A DNA stretch of 36,696 nucleotides from the IMG/VR virus record IMGVR_UViG_3300025000_000261, positions 1 through 36,696 of that record. One strand, given 5' to 3'. Below the pieces are notes generated by a model. It was given only the letters and a program-made list of their open reading frames with translations. It made no database searches and was not told the DNA's origin. The stretch is from a virus. Made by a program: the position numbers and the translations under genes. Shown piece after piece: positions 25,094 through 32,001 of the stretch (the stretch's first letter is position 1; every line of letters starts with the position of its first letter).

Positions 25094-25106
25094 GAAAGGA
25101 CTTATC

Positions 25107-25193
25107 ATGTACGTTATAACTACTCTTGTATTTCTTATCTTACTCGGATTATCTATCTCTGGATTGATTGATTATGAAAGGATTGATCAATGA
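25107..25193 (+). CDS. 28-residue membrane peptide
   Basis: ATG 25107 follows AGAAAGGACTTATC. The peptide is one hydrophobic helix (V-I-T-T-L-V-F-L-I-L-L-G-L) with a short charged tail Y-E-R-I-D-Q. It ends with an ATGA overlap onto the next gene, whose ribosome site lies inside it. It is likely to be a translated single-pass membrane peptide of unknown role. Confidence 0.55.
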   Translation: MYVITTLVFLILLGLSISGLIDYERIDQ

Positions 25194-25465
25194 AAACAGA
25201 ACTAATTGATACCTATAAAATACCTGACTTTTTCTTACCTCTTATTGTTAACGGTGATAGTCAAGGACTAACTAATGATGAGTTAAAAGCACTCCAATTA
25301 TGGGAAGAAAAGCTAACAAAAAATTCTAGCTACTCCCATATTATTATTGATTGTCCTGATGAAAACAACGAGGCGTATTTTACATGGCGACCTGACATTA
25401 TTAACTTAGGTTGTAACGTGTATGATCTGAAAGTTTATGGTGTATATAAAACATGGGACATGTAA
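25190..25465 (+). CDS. Small early protein of unknown function
   Basis: This 91-residue acidic protein is coupled by ATGA to the 28-residue peptide, with GAAAGGATTGATC upstream. It shows D-D-E-L-K-A-L-Q-L-W-E-E-K (about 28-41) and a beta-rich second half ending in K-V-Y-G-V-Y-K-T-W-D-M. No family is recognised, though similar acidic proteins are common in phage early regions. Confidence 0.65.
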   Translation: MKTELIDTYKIPDFFLPLIVNGDSQGLTNDELKALQLWEEKLTKNSSYSHIIIDCPDENNEAYFTWRPDIINLGCNVYDLKVYGVYKTWDM

Positions 25466-25474
25466 ACAGGACGA

Positions 25475-25528
25475 AAGTAACCGTTACTTAGTTACTTCCT
25501 ACACTTATCTTATAAGTAACAGTTACTT
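25475..25528. promoter_or_regulatory. Operator-like palindromes, sites 2 and 3, plus a half-site
   Basis: AAGTAAC-C-GTTACTT (25475-25489) is followed by a half-site GTTACTT (25491-25497) and then AAGTAAC-A-GTTACTT (25514-25528), all in the gap between two early genes. Both full sites have perfect 7-base arms and differ only at the central base. Confidence 0.65.
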
Positions 25529-25562
25529 ACAATAGATATAAATAAACGAAAGGATTAATCTA

Positions 25563-25802
25563 ATGACTACCCTAGAAAAACTTAATCATATTATGAATAA
25601 TAAAGCAATAGATACTATCATCATTCAAGGTATGAATAAATTTGATGGACGTATGACATTCAACTTACCTAACTTTAAAATAACTAAGGTCAATAATGGC
25701 ATGATGATTGCTAAAGATGATGATAATTTTATAACCGTCCATGAGTCATACTTGTATGATGTATCTTATCAATCTAAAATTTTATTTATTGAACTGAAAT
25801 AG
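25563..25802 (+). CDS. Small early protein of unknown function
   Basis: This 79-residue protein has ATG at 25563 after CGAAAGGATTAATC. It has a beta-rich build: I-D-T-I-I-I-Q-G-M, then M-T-F-N-L-P-N-F-K-I, then N-F-I-T-V-H-E-S-Y-L-Y. No Cys, no membrane segment and no known motif are seen. It follows the operator pair at 25475-25528. Confidence 0.62.
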   Translation: MTTLEKLNHIMNNKAIDTIIIQGMNKFDGRMTFNLPNFKITKVNNGMMIAKDDDNFITVHESYLYDVSYQSKILFIELK

Positions 25803-25815
25803 AAAGGATTATGAA

Positions 25816-26208
25816 ATGAAATACTATACCAAACTATCTGACTTTACAAGTGAAAACTTTATCGAACCACGCAAGCTATTAGAACTATTGTATGACATGC
25901 AATCTGACCTTGATGCTATGATAGATGATGAGACTCCCGAAGACGACGAAGACTTTATCGAATTGCAAGAATCGGTTGATCAACTAAAGAAAACATTAGA
26001 GTACCTTGATCTAGACGAAACTTTAATTCGTAATTCATACATGAATGATTATCTTATTGAATTGGTATATGACATTGGAGACTTACCGAATAACTTACCG
26101 TCTTATATTGAATCTAATATTGACTGGAATGGTGTATGCGATGATCTGAAAATGGATTACTCTTGCGTTGAGATTGACGGCGTAGAATATTGGCAAAGGA
26201 ATTGCTAA
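25816..26208 (+). CDS. Strongly acidic early protein, possible anti-restriction type
   Basis: This 130-residue protein follows GAAAGGATTATGAA. By eye it has about 34 Asp/Glu against about 9 Lys/Arg. A very acidic middle (about 36-50, D-D-E-T-P-E-D-D-E-D) precedes a C-terminus with N-I-D-W-N-G-V-C-D-D-L-K-M-D-Y and a final W. The I-D-W ... D-L-x-x-D-Y ... V-x-Y-W end resembles the ends of ArdA-like antirestriction proteins and related phage proteins. DNA mimicry is a plausible inference, not shown. Confidence 0.6.
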   Translation: MKYYTKLSDFTSENFIEPRKLLELLYDMQSDLDAMIDDETPEDDEDFIELQESVDQLKKTLEYLDLDETLIRNSYMNDYLIELVYDIGDLPNNLPSYIESNIDWNGVCDDLKMDYSCVEIDGVEYWQRNC

Positions 26209-26223
26209 CATGACATTCTACAT

Positions 26224-26261
26224 GGTAAGGATAGGATTAATTACACTGTCTTATCCTTACC
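26224..26261 (+). other. Intergenic hairpin
   Basis: GGTAAGGATA (26224-26233) and TATCCTTACC (26252-26261) form a perfect 10-bp stem with an 18-base loop. It lies between two early genes and has no U-run, so it is more likely an RNA stability or processing element than a terminator. Confidence 0.45.
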
Positions 26262-26298
26262 CTATCGGATAAACTTACTATAAAGAAAGGATAAACTA

Positions 26299-26643
26299 AT
26301 GAAAAACTTTAATAACTTTACTGATGATGAGCTGATAGATTTCTTACTTAATGAACTTCCACATGGGAGCGGTGTTAATGGGGACTGGTCTCTAATCTTT
26401 ACCGACAATCAATTACAATGCTTCAATACGTATGATGCTATGGATGAGTGGGGTGGTTACTGTCACTGCTATGATTTTTATGCGGCATTTCAACGTGATG
26501 ATCTTTCCTTATTATTTGTACAGTTTGATTGTGAGGTTGACCCTAGTACCATCTGTGCCTGTGGTGATGGGTTGGGTGATTATTTAGATGATCTATTTGC
26601 TGAATGGACGTACTCAATTTTCAGAATGATAAAGAAAGGATAA
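26299..26643 (+). CDS. Conserved-type small acidic phage protein
   Basis: This 114-residue protein follows GAAAGGATAAAC. The start L-P-H-G-S-G-V-N-G-D-W (about 20-30) and the Y-D-A-M-D-E-W-G-G-Y-C-H-C-Y-D-F segment are patterns I have seen in small phage proteins of unknown function. It is acidic and contains several Cys (C-H-C, C-A-C) but no clear zinc site. It has its own ribosome site. Confidence 0.65.
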   Translation: MKNFNNFTDDELIDFLLNELPHGSGVNGDWSLIFTDNQLQCFNTYDAMDEWGGYCHCYDFYAAFQRDDLSLLFVQFDCEVDPSTICACGDGLGDYLDDLFAEWTYSIFRMIKKG

Positions 26644-26646
26644 CAC

Positions 26647-26721
26647 ATGCAACTATTCCCCCTCGTAATCTTTGTCATTCTTATCATGCTAATTTATACC
26701 TTACTATTTGAGAAAGGATAA
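26647..26721 (+). CDS. 24-residue membrane peptide
   Basis: ATG 26647 lies just after a GAAAGGATAACAC ribosome site that spans the end of the previous gene. The peptide is nearly all hydrophobic (L-V-I-F-V-I-L-I-M-L-I-Y) with a C-terminal E-K-G; its end forms the ribosome site of the next gene. It looks like a translated single-pass membrane peptide. Confidence 0.5.
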   Translation: MQLFPLVIFVILIMLIYTLLFEKG

Positions 26722-26725
26722 CCTA

Positions 26726-27346
26726 ATGAGAGAAGAAATTATTAAGCTGTATAAATTTGATGAGCTTGACCCTGACATACAAGAACAAGTCATTGATAAA
26801 CATAGGGAATGGAATGTAGACGACTCATGGTGGTATGAATCAACGATTGATTATCATACCGATGAACTACAAAAAATGGGATTCAATAATGTAAGTATTT
26901 ATTTCTCTGGATTCTCAAATCAAGGGGACGGGGCTGTGTTTGAATGTAAGTCAATAGACTTTGATACTATCCTTACTACCTTTATCAAAGAAAACTTTCG
27001 GGATATATACGACTGGTATATGGATGGACTGATTGAATTCGGATTCAGTATACACAGAGGATCAACTTACTATTCCCATGAGAGAACTGCTAGATTTGAA
27101 GTGGACTATGTAGAATTCATGTATGATGGTGAGCTTACTCAAAAAGAATATGATGACATGAAAGCTCCCTACCAAAAAAGAATAGATGAGTTTGAATCGT
27201 GGATGGAAGACTGGCGATTGGATTATTGTCATAAGATATACAAGGAACTTGAACGTGACTATGAATATATGACATCTGATGAAGCAATCAAGGAATCCCT
27301 TATTGCTAATGAGTATGAATTCTTAGCTGATGGATCTATGCACTAA
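26726..27346 (+). CDS. Conserved phage protein of the YKFDELD type (unknown function)
   Basis: This 206-residue protein starts at ATG 26726 with GAAAGGATAACC upstream; a TTG at 26708 overlapping the previous peptide is less likely. L-Y-K-F-D-E-L-D at the start, W-W-Y near 35, F-S-G-F-S-N-Q-G-D-G-A (about 61-71) and T-S-D-E-A-I-K-E ... A-N-E-Y-E-F near the end belong to a family widespread in phages and plasmids, sometimes labelled antitoxin-like. No catalytic motif is evident. It is highly acidic and Trp/Tyr-rich. Confidence 0.75.
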   Translation: MREEIIKLYKFDELDPDIQEQVIDKHREWNVDDSWWYESTIDYHTDELQKMGFNNVSIYFSGFSNQGDGAVFECKSIDFDTILTTFIKENFRDIYDWYMDGLIEFGFSIHRGSTYYSHERTARFEVDYVEFMYDGELTQKEYDDMKAPYQKRIDEFESWMEDWRLDYCHKIYKELERDYEYMTSDEAIKESLIANEYEFLADGSMH

Positions 27347-27352
27347 GGATTA

Positions 27353-27403
27353 ATGTCATGGTAGTAATATGATTTTCTACACTGGTAGTTACTACCATGA
27401 CAT
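27353..27403 (+). other. Long perfect intergenic hairpin
   Basis: A 15-bp perfect stem, ATGTCATGGTAGTAA (27353-27367) with its complement at 27389-27403, encloses a 21-base loop. It sits in the 87-bp gap after the YKFDELD-type gene and is followed by A-rich sequence, not a U-run, so a simple intrinsic terminator is unlikely. Confidence 0.5.
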
Positions 27404-27433
27404 ACTAAGATAAGAATAAGAAAGGACAACAAC

Positions 27434-27673
27434 ATGAACAAAGAACAATTTCTATCTAAAGTAAATGAAATGATCCCCGACATGAACGAATGGATTATAA
27501 AGAAAGCTGAAAGCATAGTGGCTAGTGGTGCAGTAGACTTAGAATCTTATGATGATAATTATTTGTTGCCAAAGATTTTTATGTCAGCTATGGGTGCGGA
27601 GATTCGATTCCAATATAAACCCCATGCTACAAGAGATATTAAACTTCGTAACAATATTGAGACCATGCTGTAA
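27434..27673 (+). CDS. Small early protein of unknown function
   Basis: This 79-residue protein follows GAAAGGACAACAAC. It is helical in the first half (E-Q-F-L-S-K-V-N-E-M-I-P) and mixed afterwards, ending I-R-F-Q-Y-K-P-H-A-T-R-D-I-K-L-R-N-N-I. The family is not recognised. It has its own ribosome site after the long hairpin. Confidence 0.62.
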   Translation: MNKEQFLSKVNEMIPDMNEWIIKKAESIVASGAVDLESYDDNYLLPKIFMSAMGAEIRFQYKPHATRDIKLRNNIETML

Positions 27674-27688
27674 GAAAGGATAAACAAA

Positions 27689-27832
27689 ATGGAAGAGAAA
27701 GAATTATTGAGAGCTTTGAACAGTTTGTTTCAATACCTTGATGGTATGTCGGACTATCTTGATGAGGCAAAGTCTAGTCTTTCAGCTATGATAGATACTA
27801 TTGAAGAGTTTGGAGTAAGTGAAGATGAATAA
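27689..27832 (+). CDS. 47-residue acidic helical protein
   Basis: ATG 27689 follows GAAAGGATAAACAAA. The protein is a helical hairpin-like chain (L-F-Q-Y-L-D-G-M-S-D-Y-L-D-E-A, then S-A-M-I-D-T-I-E-E-F). Its last codons overlap the ATG of the next gene. The function is unknown, but the clear ribosome site and coupling make it a likely gene. Confidence 0.55.
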   Translation: MEEKELLRALNSLFQYLDGMSDYLDEAKSSLSAMIDTIEEFGVSEDE

Positions 27833-28046
27833 AAGAATAGAGACTGATGAAATACTTAATCAAATATATGATACCTTGATGGGACTGGTTGGCATGAGTG
27901 AGTACCATGTAGGATTCCCCACTGATAGAGTAAAGAATCAATTCATTGGTAGTAATGGGAATGATAACGCTGAACCTACTATATACTTTGAACTTGGAAG
28001 ACAGGCGTTTGAACTTTCAATCAAGAGAGTTACTAGACAGAACTAG
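27825..28046 (+). CDS. Small early protein of unknown function
   Basis: This 73-residue protein starts at ATG 27825, overlapping the stop of the 47-residue gene; a GTG at 27819 has a closer GGAG and is a possible alternative. The sequence is helix then strand, with Y-F-E-L-G-R-Q-A-F-E-L-S-I-K near the end. The family is not recognised. Confidence 0.58.
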   Translation: MNKRIETDEILNQIYDTLMGLVGMSEYHVGFPTDRVKNQFIGSNGNDNAEPTIYFELGRQAFELSIKRVTRQN

Positions 28047-28059
28047 AAAGGAAAAACAA

Positions 28060-28251
28060 ATGGACGATATAACTAATCAAGAACTGATGCAAATAACTGA
28101 AGACGCTATCTATAAATTCTGGGAATCGGTTGCCAATAGCTTACCTCAAATAAAATCAGGTGACCTTGACCCCCAAACTGACTACCGATTTGAACGTCAG
28201 TGTAGAGATGTAATCAAAACTTGGATCAAAACAAACAGAAAGGATGTGTGA
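28060..28251 (+). CDS. Small early protein of unknown function
   Basis: This 63-residue protein starts at ATG 28060, after AGAAAGGAAAAACAA; a longer reading into the previous gene is rejected for that reason. It is a helical, charged protein (Q-I-T-E-D-A-I-Y-K-F-W-E-S-V) with a basic tail. It overlaps, or nearly abuts, the next gene. Confidence 0.58.
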   Translation: MDDITNQELMQITEDAIYKFWESVANSLPQIKSGDLDPQTDYRFERQCRDVIKTWIKTNRKDV

Positions 28252-28252
28252 A

Positions 28253-28633
28253 ATGTTTTTCTTAGTACGTAATAAAATCAGAACAGATGAGGAACTTACC
28301 CCCCTCGAAAAGAAAGTTGTATCTATTGTCAATCAAGAAGAGGATGTTACTTCCTTCCTCGAAGATGTAACACAGTACGGGTGTATCTCTGGCATGGTAG
28401 GTGCGTTGATCTATTATACTGATACCTTGAAATGGTATAAGAAATTCAAGACTGACATCAATCAACTTATCAAAGATGAAACAGATTCCTACGGTGAGAA
28501 TGTATTGACCATGCTCAATGGATGGGATGATACTGACCCCCTCATCTTGGATACATCTAATCAAAATCTGCTGGCATGGTACTCTTTTGAAATTGTGTGC
28601 AATAGAATACTGAACGACATTCAGGAAGGATAA
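28253..28633 (+). CDS. DUF7222-like phage protein
   Basis: This 126-residue protein starts at ATG 28253, since GAAAGGA lies 8 bases upstream; an ATG at 28244 is the alternative. The segment D-V-T-Q-Y-G-C-I-S-G-M-V-G-A-L-I-Y-Y-T-D-T (about 38-58) is the hallmark of a small phage family that I know as DUF7222; its function is unknown. It is acidic, with a Y-K-K-F helix after the motif. Confidence 0.72.
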   Translation: MFFLVRNKIRTDEELTPLEKKVVSIVNQEEDVTSFLEDVTQYGCISGMVGALIYYTDTLKWYKKFKTDINQLIKDETDSYGENVLTMLNGWDDTDPLILDTSNQNLLAWYSFEIVCNRILNDIQEG

Positions 28634-28636
28634 CCC

Positions 28637-28930
28637 ATGACTACCCCCGTAATCTTTCGTAAGGATGGCAAAGAAATTGTAGCTGTATTCCCTGCTGAAC
28701 CAGGCACGCTTGACTTGTCTACCATGTGGAGCTATGCAATTGTCGGACAACATAGTGCATGTACATCAGGATGGTACAGAACTACACAACCAGCTACCCC
28801 CGATGAGTATAAGGATCTGTTAGAAGAACTTATCTCTATCGGTTATGATGATCTGAAAATTGTCAAGAGGATTACCCCTGACATGACAAGAGAAAGATAT
28901 AAAGAAATTCTAAGACAGAAGGGATTATAA
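28637..28930 (+). CDS. Conserved small phage protein (unknown function)
   Basis: This 97-residue protein follows AGGAAGGATAACCC. The order V-I-F-R-K-x-G-K-E-I-V-A-V-F-P-A-E, then Y-A-I-V-G-Q-H-S-A, then A-T-P-D-E-Y-K-D-L-L-E-E-L and G-Y-D-D-L-K-I-V-K-R matches a small family common in phage early regions. No catalytic residues are obvious. It probably has a beta sheet followed by a helix. Confidence 0.7.
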   Translation: MTTPVIFRKDGKEIVAVFPAEPGTLDLSTMWSYAIVGQHSACTSGWYRTTQPATPDEYKDLLEELISIGYDDLKIVKRITPDMTRERYKEILRQKGL

Positions 28931-28931
28931 G

Positions 28932-29237
28932 ATGGAAACTTTTACAGATAACTTAGGCAAGAAAAATATTATCAGTGCTATTAGAGAACGTAAGTATGCT
29001 ACTATCCATGAGGTAGACTGTCACTTTGACCTGCACTTCGATGTGCATGACTGTAATCACTATAAATCTGACGGTATGTATGCCTGCCCCTTCGATGGCT
29101 TTACCCTATCGGGTGACAATAACTCTTGGATAACCGTAAACTGGAGTGCTGTTGTTGAGATAACTTTCTCTGATGAATATGTAAATATTGTTGTTGATCA
29201 AAACAAATTACGAAAGGATGTGTATGATGCTGGCTAA
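28932..29237 (+). CDS. Small His/Asp-rich early protein of unknown function
   Basis: This 101-residue protein begins 1 bp after the previous stop, with AGAAGGGATTATAAG upstream. The stretch H-E-V-D-C-H-F-D-L-H-F-D-V-H-D-C-N-H (about 26-43) is unusually rich in His, Asp and Cys and could bind a metal. The second half is beta-rich. The next gene starts inside its end. The family is unknown. Confidence 0.62.
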   Translation: METFTDNLGKKNIISAIRERKYATIHEVDCHFDLHFDVHDCNHYKSDGMYACPFDGFTLSGDNNSWITVNWSAVVEITFSDEYVNIVVDQNKLRKDVYDAG

Positions 29238-29526
29238 ACTTGTAAGCCCTGATGATGTGCAGTCTTATGATAAGGTGCTTGCTTATGGAATGGAAGCCCC
29301 ACTTAGTAAGAATCATAATGCTATGGATTACTTCCCCGACTGTATGATTATTGAACTCGATGAGGATGAGATTGATCCTGATGTAGAAAATTATCTCAAT
29401 GGATTTGATAAGGTTGCTATCTCACGTACTAACTGCCCTATCTGTGGAGAAGATTACTTCAATGGCTGGAGATGTGACTGCTTATCCCCTGATGCACAAA
29501 CTAAATTCCAATGGAGGTACAAATGA
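29224..29526 (+). CDS. Small protein with C-terminal zinc knuckle
   Basis: This 100-residue protein starts at ATG 29224 after CGAAAGGATGTGT and overlaps the previous gene by 14 bp. It has an acidic middle (I-I-E-L-D-E-D-E-I-D-P-D) and a C-terminal C-P-I-C-G-E ... W-R-C-D-C motif that could hold one zinc. The function is unknown. Confidence 0.65.
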   Translation: MMLAKLVSPDDVQSYDKVLAYGMEAPLSKNHNAMDYFPDCMIIELDEDEIDPDVENYLNGFDKVAISRTNCPICGEDYFNGWRCDCLSPDAQTKFQWRYK

Positions 29527-29759
29527 TTGACATTATTATTCATGTACATGGTGGTGTTATATGGGACATCGTATCATCCGAGGCTGATAAAGTAACGGTT
29601 ACTTTGGTAGACGATGATGAGATAGAACAGGGTGAGACAGATATTTATAGAGGTAACTACCCCGTCAGTCCTATGTTACGAGACTTCAGAGATTCTATCC
29701 TCGTGTATGTAGAGGAAGATGATGTACAAATTTATGATGAGAACGGAGACCTGCTATGA
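29523..29759 (+). CDS. Small early protein of unknown function
   Basis: This 78-residue protein starts at ATG 29523, behind GGAGGTAC and coupled by ATGA to the previous gene. It is beta-rich and acidic (I-I-I-H-V-H-G-G-V-I-W-D-I-V; V-Y-V-E-E-D-D-V-Q-I-Y-D). One operator-like palindrome lies inside its coding sequence at 29590-29604. The family is not recognised. Confidence 0.62.
   Translation: MIDIIIHVHGGVIWDIVSSEADKVTVTLVDDDEIEQGETDIYRGNYPVSPMLRDFRDSILVYVEEDDVQIYDENGDLL
29590..29604. promoter_or_regulatory. Operator-like palindrome, site 4 (inside a gene)
   Basis: AAGTAAC-G-GTTACTT has perfect 7-base arms. It lies within the 78-residue gene and encodes K-V-T-V-T there. Confidence 0.55.
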
Positions 29760-30004
29760 AAATAAACTTAGAAGCACTTGCTTGTATCATACATAACAGT
29801 AATATGATTGTCATACATCACCCTAATTTTAATTCTAAATTTCTGGCTGGACACTTTACTGCTGAAATAAGACCAGAAGAGCTAGGATGTGTCCTGCTCC
29901 AACAAACAGAAAAAATTCAAATAACCTACGTATATCTTGACATGATAAAAGAAATTCTACACACTGAATCAGACAAAGGCACTACTATATTCTTGGAGGG
30001 ATGA
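29756..30004 (+). CDS. Small early protein of unknown function
   Basis: This 82-residue protein is coupled to the previous gene by ATGA. It begins with M-K-I-N-L-E-A-L and has a beta-rich middle (F-L-A-G-H-F-T-A-E-I-R-P-E-E-L) and a helical end. No motif is recognised. It is co-transcribed with its neighbours. Confidence 0.6.
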   Translation: MKINLEALACIIHNSNMIVIHHPNFNSKFLAGHFTAEIRPEELGCVLLQQTEKIQITYVYLDMIKEILHTESDKGTTIFLEG

Positions 30005-30005
30005 G

Positions 30006-30239
30006 ATGACACTAACTAAAGCTGACCTTGAATTTGTTTCATCCGATACCCTTCAGGATTACTATGCCCTGCTTACCTGCAACATTGATAAGCGTAACCC
30101 TGTCATGTTGGATGATGTAAGAGAGGAACTTGAAAGACGGGATGATCTTATCCCTATCAACTGTAAACTTATTCAGGACAATGGACACATGGCTGTCATC
30201 TATAATCTACTCGACACAAGGACTGTGTTTATCCAATGA
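30006..30239 (+). CDS. Small early protein of unknown function
   Basis: This 77-residue protein has ATG at 30006, with GGAGGGATGAG upstream, 1 bp after the previous stop. The first half is a helix-turn arrangement with D-V-R-E-E-L-E-R-R and the second half is beta (G-H-M-A-V-I-Y-N-L-L-D). The family is unknown. Its stop overlaps the next gene. Confidence 0.6.
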   Translation: MTLTKADLEFVSSDTLQDYYALLTCNIDKRNPVMLDDVREELERRDDLIPINCKLIQDNGHMAVIYNLLDTRTVFIQ

Positions 30240-30601
30240 GATTTGATCATACAACTTCCCCTCACCCACTCGGTAGAAAGTATTCACATGAACGATGGGA
30301 ACAGAACCTTTACAATGCTATCAAACAAACAGGTTATTCTTTCCTGCCCTACAAATGGGTGGGTGGGGATGAGAAGAGAAACAAGTGGCTGTATGTACCT
30401 GCTGTTATCCTTACCCCTCATGGTTACTTATACATTGATACCCTTACTATAAGGGGAAGTAAAACACAGGCTACTAAACGAAGAGAGGTGATACTAAAGG
30501 AACTCAATGCTAATTATATGTATGTCTCTGTCGGTGACAGTCAGCAAGATATGTACACTAAGATACGTATGCGACTGGCTGAAATGAAACAAGGGAAGTA
30601 A
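30236..30601 (+). CDS. Unknown basic protein, possibly nuclease-fold
   Basis: This 121-residue protein is coupled by ATGA. Unlike most neighbours it is basic (K-R-N-K, K-T-Q-A-T-K-R-R-E). The order helix, two strands (Y-V-P-A-V-I-L; Y-L-Y-I-D-T-L-T-I), helix with K-R-R-E-V-I-L-K-E-L, strand Y-M-Y-V-S-V recalls PD-(D/E)xK or Vsr-like small nucleases, but the key acidic pair is not clear. I treat it as unknown. Confidence 0.58.
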   Translation: MRFDHTTSPHPLGRKYSHERWEQNLYNAIKQTGYSFLPYKWVGGDEKRNKWLYVPAVILTPHGYLYIDTLTIRGSKTQATKRREVILKELNANYMYVSVGDSQQDMYTKIRMRLAEMKQGK

Positions 30602-30610
30602 TCGTTACTT
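30596..30610. promoter_or_regulatory. Operator-like palindrome, site 5
   Basis: AAGTAAT-C-GTTACTT has one mismatch to the consensus. It straddles the stop codon of the 121-residue gene, at the end of a run of rightward genes and next to an opposing gene. Confidence 0.5.
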
Positions 30611-30640
30611 CCCTCGATGATAGGCTGAACTTTACTAACT

Positions 30641-30916
30641 CTACATGGGTGGCTGACTGGGCACAGGTGGCGGTGGCATGGGTGCTTTACCCTTACTACC
30701 TGAACTCGCCATCTCATTCACAATAGACATGAAGTCAATCCCGTTCTGATCTGCTAAGGCTTTGACCCTAGTTAGAACTTGCTTGATTGCTTCTACTACT
30801 TGACCTTGATCAGCTCCCTGTCCACCACCTTGCGGTGGCTGTCCCATCGGTGGCTGACCAGCAGGTGCTTGCCCACCGGGCATAGGACTACGTGGCATAG
30901 ATGTGTTTGGTAACAT
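30641..30916 (-). CDS. Pro/Gly/Gln-rich protein on the opposite strand
   Basis: This 91-residue protein has AAGGAG nine bases before ATG 30916. It has long disordered Pro/Gly/Gln/Met tracts at both ends and one amphipathic helix pair in the middle (V-V-E-A-I-K-Q-V-L-T-R-V-K-A-L-A ... G-I-D-F-M-S-I-V). The composition resembles portal C-terminal tails and some small virion or scaffold proteins. It is the only minus-strand gene inside the rightward early block and has a TATAAT-like element in the 45-bp divergent gap, so it may be expressed separately, perhaps late. Confidence 0.68.
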   Translation of the reverse strand: MLPNTSMPRSPMPGGQAPAGQPPMGQPPQGGGQGADQGQVVEAIKQVLTRVKALADQNGIDFMSIVNEMASSGSKGKAPMPPPPVPSQPPM

Positions 30917-30961
30917 AGGCTTATCTCCTTATCAATTTATTATAACAGAAAGGAAAACAAA

Positions 30962-31372
30962 ATGAAAACTGCTAAAGAACTATATGAAAAAGATACTGAA
31001 TGGGGATTCTATATAAGTAACTATCAACCAATGCTGGAAGAATTTGGTAACATATTAATACAAGTTGATCAGGCTGACTATCAAGGTGATAGCTGGCTAC
31101 TGTATAAAAACGATGGTAAGTATGGCTACCTCTGCTTTGGATGGGGGTCATGCTCTGGATGTGATGCACTTCAGGCATGTAGTAGCATGAGTCAAGTGCA
31201 AGAACTTATGGATGATCTCTACAATAGTATTGCGTGGTTTGAATCTAAAGAAGATGCACTAAACTACTTTACTTCGCATGACTTTGAGGCTGACTACTCA
31301 TGGTATTATGATGATTTCAAAAACTTTCTTAGTGAAGTTATTAATCTACTGGGTGGCAGAAAGGATAACTAA
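30962..31372 (+). CDS. Conserved phage protein with GWGSCSGCDALQAC signature
   Basis: This 136-residue protein follows GAAAGGAAAACAAA. The sequence YQGDSWLLYKNDGKYGYLCF and then G-W-G-S-C-S-G-C-D-A-L-Q-A-C (about 60-73), followed by a helix and D-F-E-A-D-Y-S-W-Y-Y, is the mark of a small protein family common in phages and some bacteria; its function is unknown. Three Cys in the motif could bind metal or be catalytic. It reopens the rightward block after the opposing gene. Confidence 0.75.
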   Translation: MKTAKELYEKDTEWGFYISNYQPMLEEFGNILIQVDQADYQGDSWLLYKNDGKYGYLCFGWGSCSGCDALQACSSMSQVQELMDDLYNSIAWFESKEDALNYFTSHDFEADYSWYYDDFKNFLSEVINLLGGRKDN

Positions 31373-31373
31373 C

Positions 31374-31613
31374 ATGACAATGATTACAAGACCACAAGCA
31401 AAAGAATGGAATCTAATACACTTCTCTATACCAGAGAACAATAGGCTGTTTGAATTATCTTATAAAGATATTCTCTTTACCTGTCGCAGGATGAATGAGT
31501 TTGTATCAGGTGAATCTATACTGGGTGAACTGAAGTTACACACTACCATGAACATGATCCTTGAACATGATACAGAGAATGAAACCTATACGAAGTGGAG
31601 GTACATGGAATGA
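31374..31613 (+). CDS. Small early protein of unknown function
   Basis: This 79-residue protein starts at ATG 31374 after GAAAGGATAACTAAC; a longer reading into the previous gene is rejected. It is mixed alpha-beta with E-L-S-Y-K-D-I-L-F-T-C and a Met-rich helix near the end. The next gene starts by ATGA inside its stop region. No family is recognised. Confidence 0.6.
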   Translation: MTMITRPQAKEWNLIHFSIPENNRLFELSYKDILFTCRRMNEFVSGESILGELKLHTTMNMILEHDTENETYTKWRYME

Positions 31614-31786
31614 GAAAGTTCGGTGCGTTTATTATGTCAATGATGTTGAGCTACTTCTGCATCATGTCGTTCATTACCCTGATCAATGAAGGGTTAGAAG
31701 TATCTAAGGCTATCGTACTTACTGCTATCGCATTGGTACTGTGGGTAATAGGATTTGCTGTGGCTGTGAGAGGTGATGAACTATGA
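31610..31786 (+). CDS. Small two-helix membrane protein
   Basis: This 58-residue protein has ATG at 31610, with GGAGG nine bases upstream, and is coupled by ATGA. There are two hydrophobic segments, about 5-24 and 31-52, with a charged end R-G-D-E-L. It is probably a two-pass membrane protein; holin-like size and layout are possible but nothing around it suggests lysis. Confidence 0.6.
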   Translation: MRKFGAFIMSMMLSYFCIMSFITLINEGLEVSKAIVLTAIALVLWVIGFAVAVRGDEL

Positions 31787-32001
31787 AACTTATTGTAACT
31801 GTTGTTGTGTGGTTAGCACTGATAGGGTTGGGTATCTGGACGATGTATTCTTACCTAGCATACCAACTTTTCTGGCAACCTGTGGCGTGTGGGCTAGTAT
31901 CTATGGGATTTGGTATCTGTTTGTTTGTAATTCCTCTCTATGCCCTTTATTTTTTCTTTGAGTATATAAAAGATGGAGATGATGATGGAATACAAAATTG
32001 A
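31783..32001 (+). CDS. Small two-helix membrane protein
   Basis: This 72-residue protein is coupled by ATGA to the previous membrane gene. Hydrophobic segments lie at about 3-28 and 34-60, with a strongly acidic tail D-G-D-D-D-G. It has no known family. The pair of adjacent small membrane proteins may work together. Confidence 0.6.
   Translation: MKLIVTVVVWLALIGLGIWTMYSYLAYQLFWQPVACGLVSMGFGICLFVIPLYALYFFFEYIKDGDDDGIQN

Noticed and set aside
28262-28753. A 163-codon minus-strand frame
   Set aside because: It is antisense to two well-supported early genes with family-like motifs and has no ribosome site of its own.
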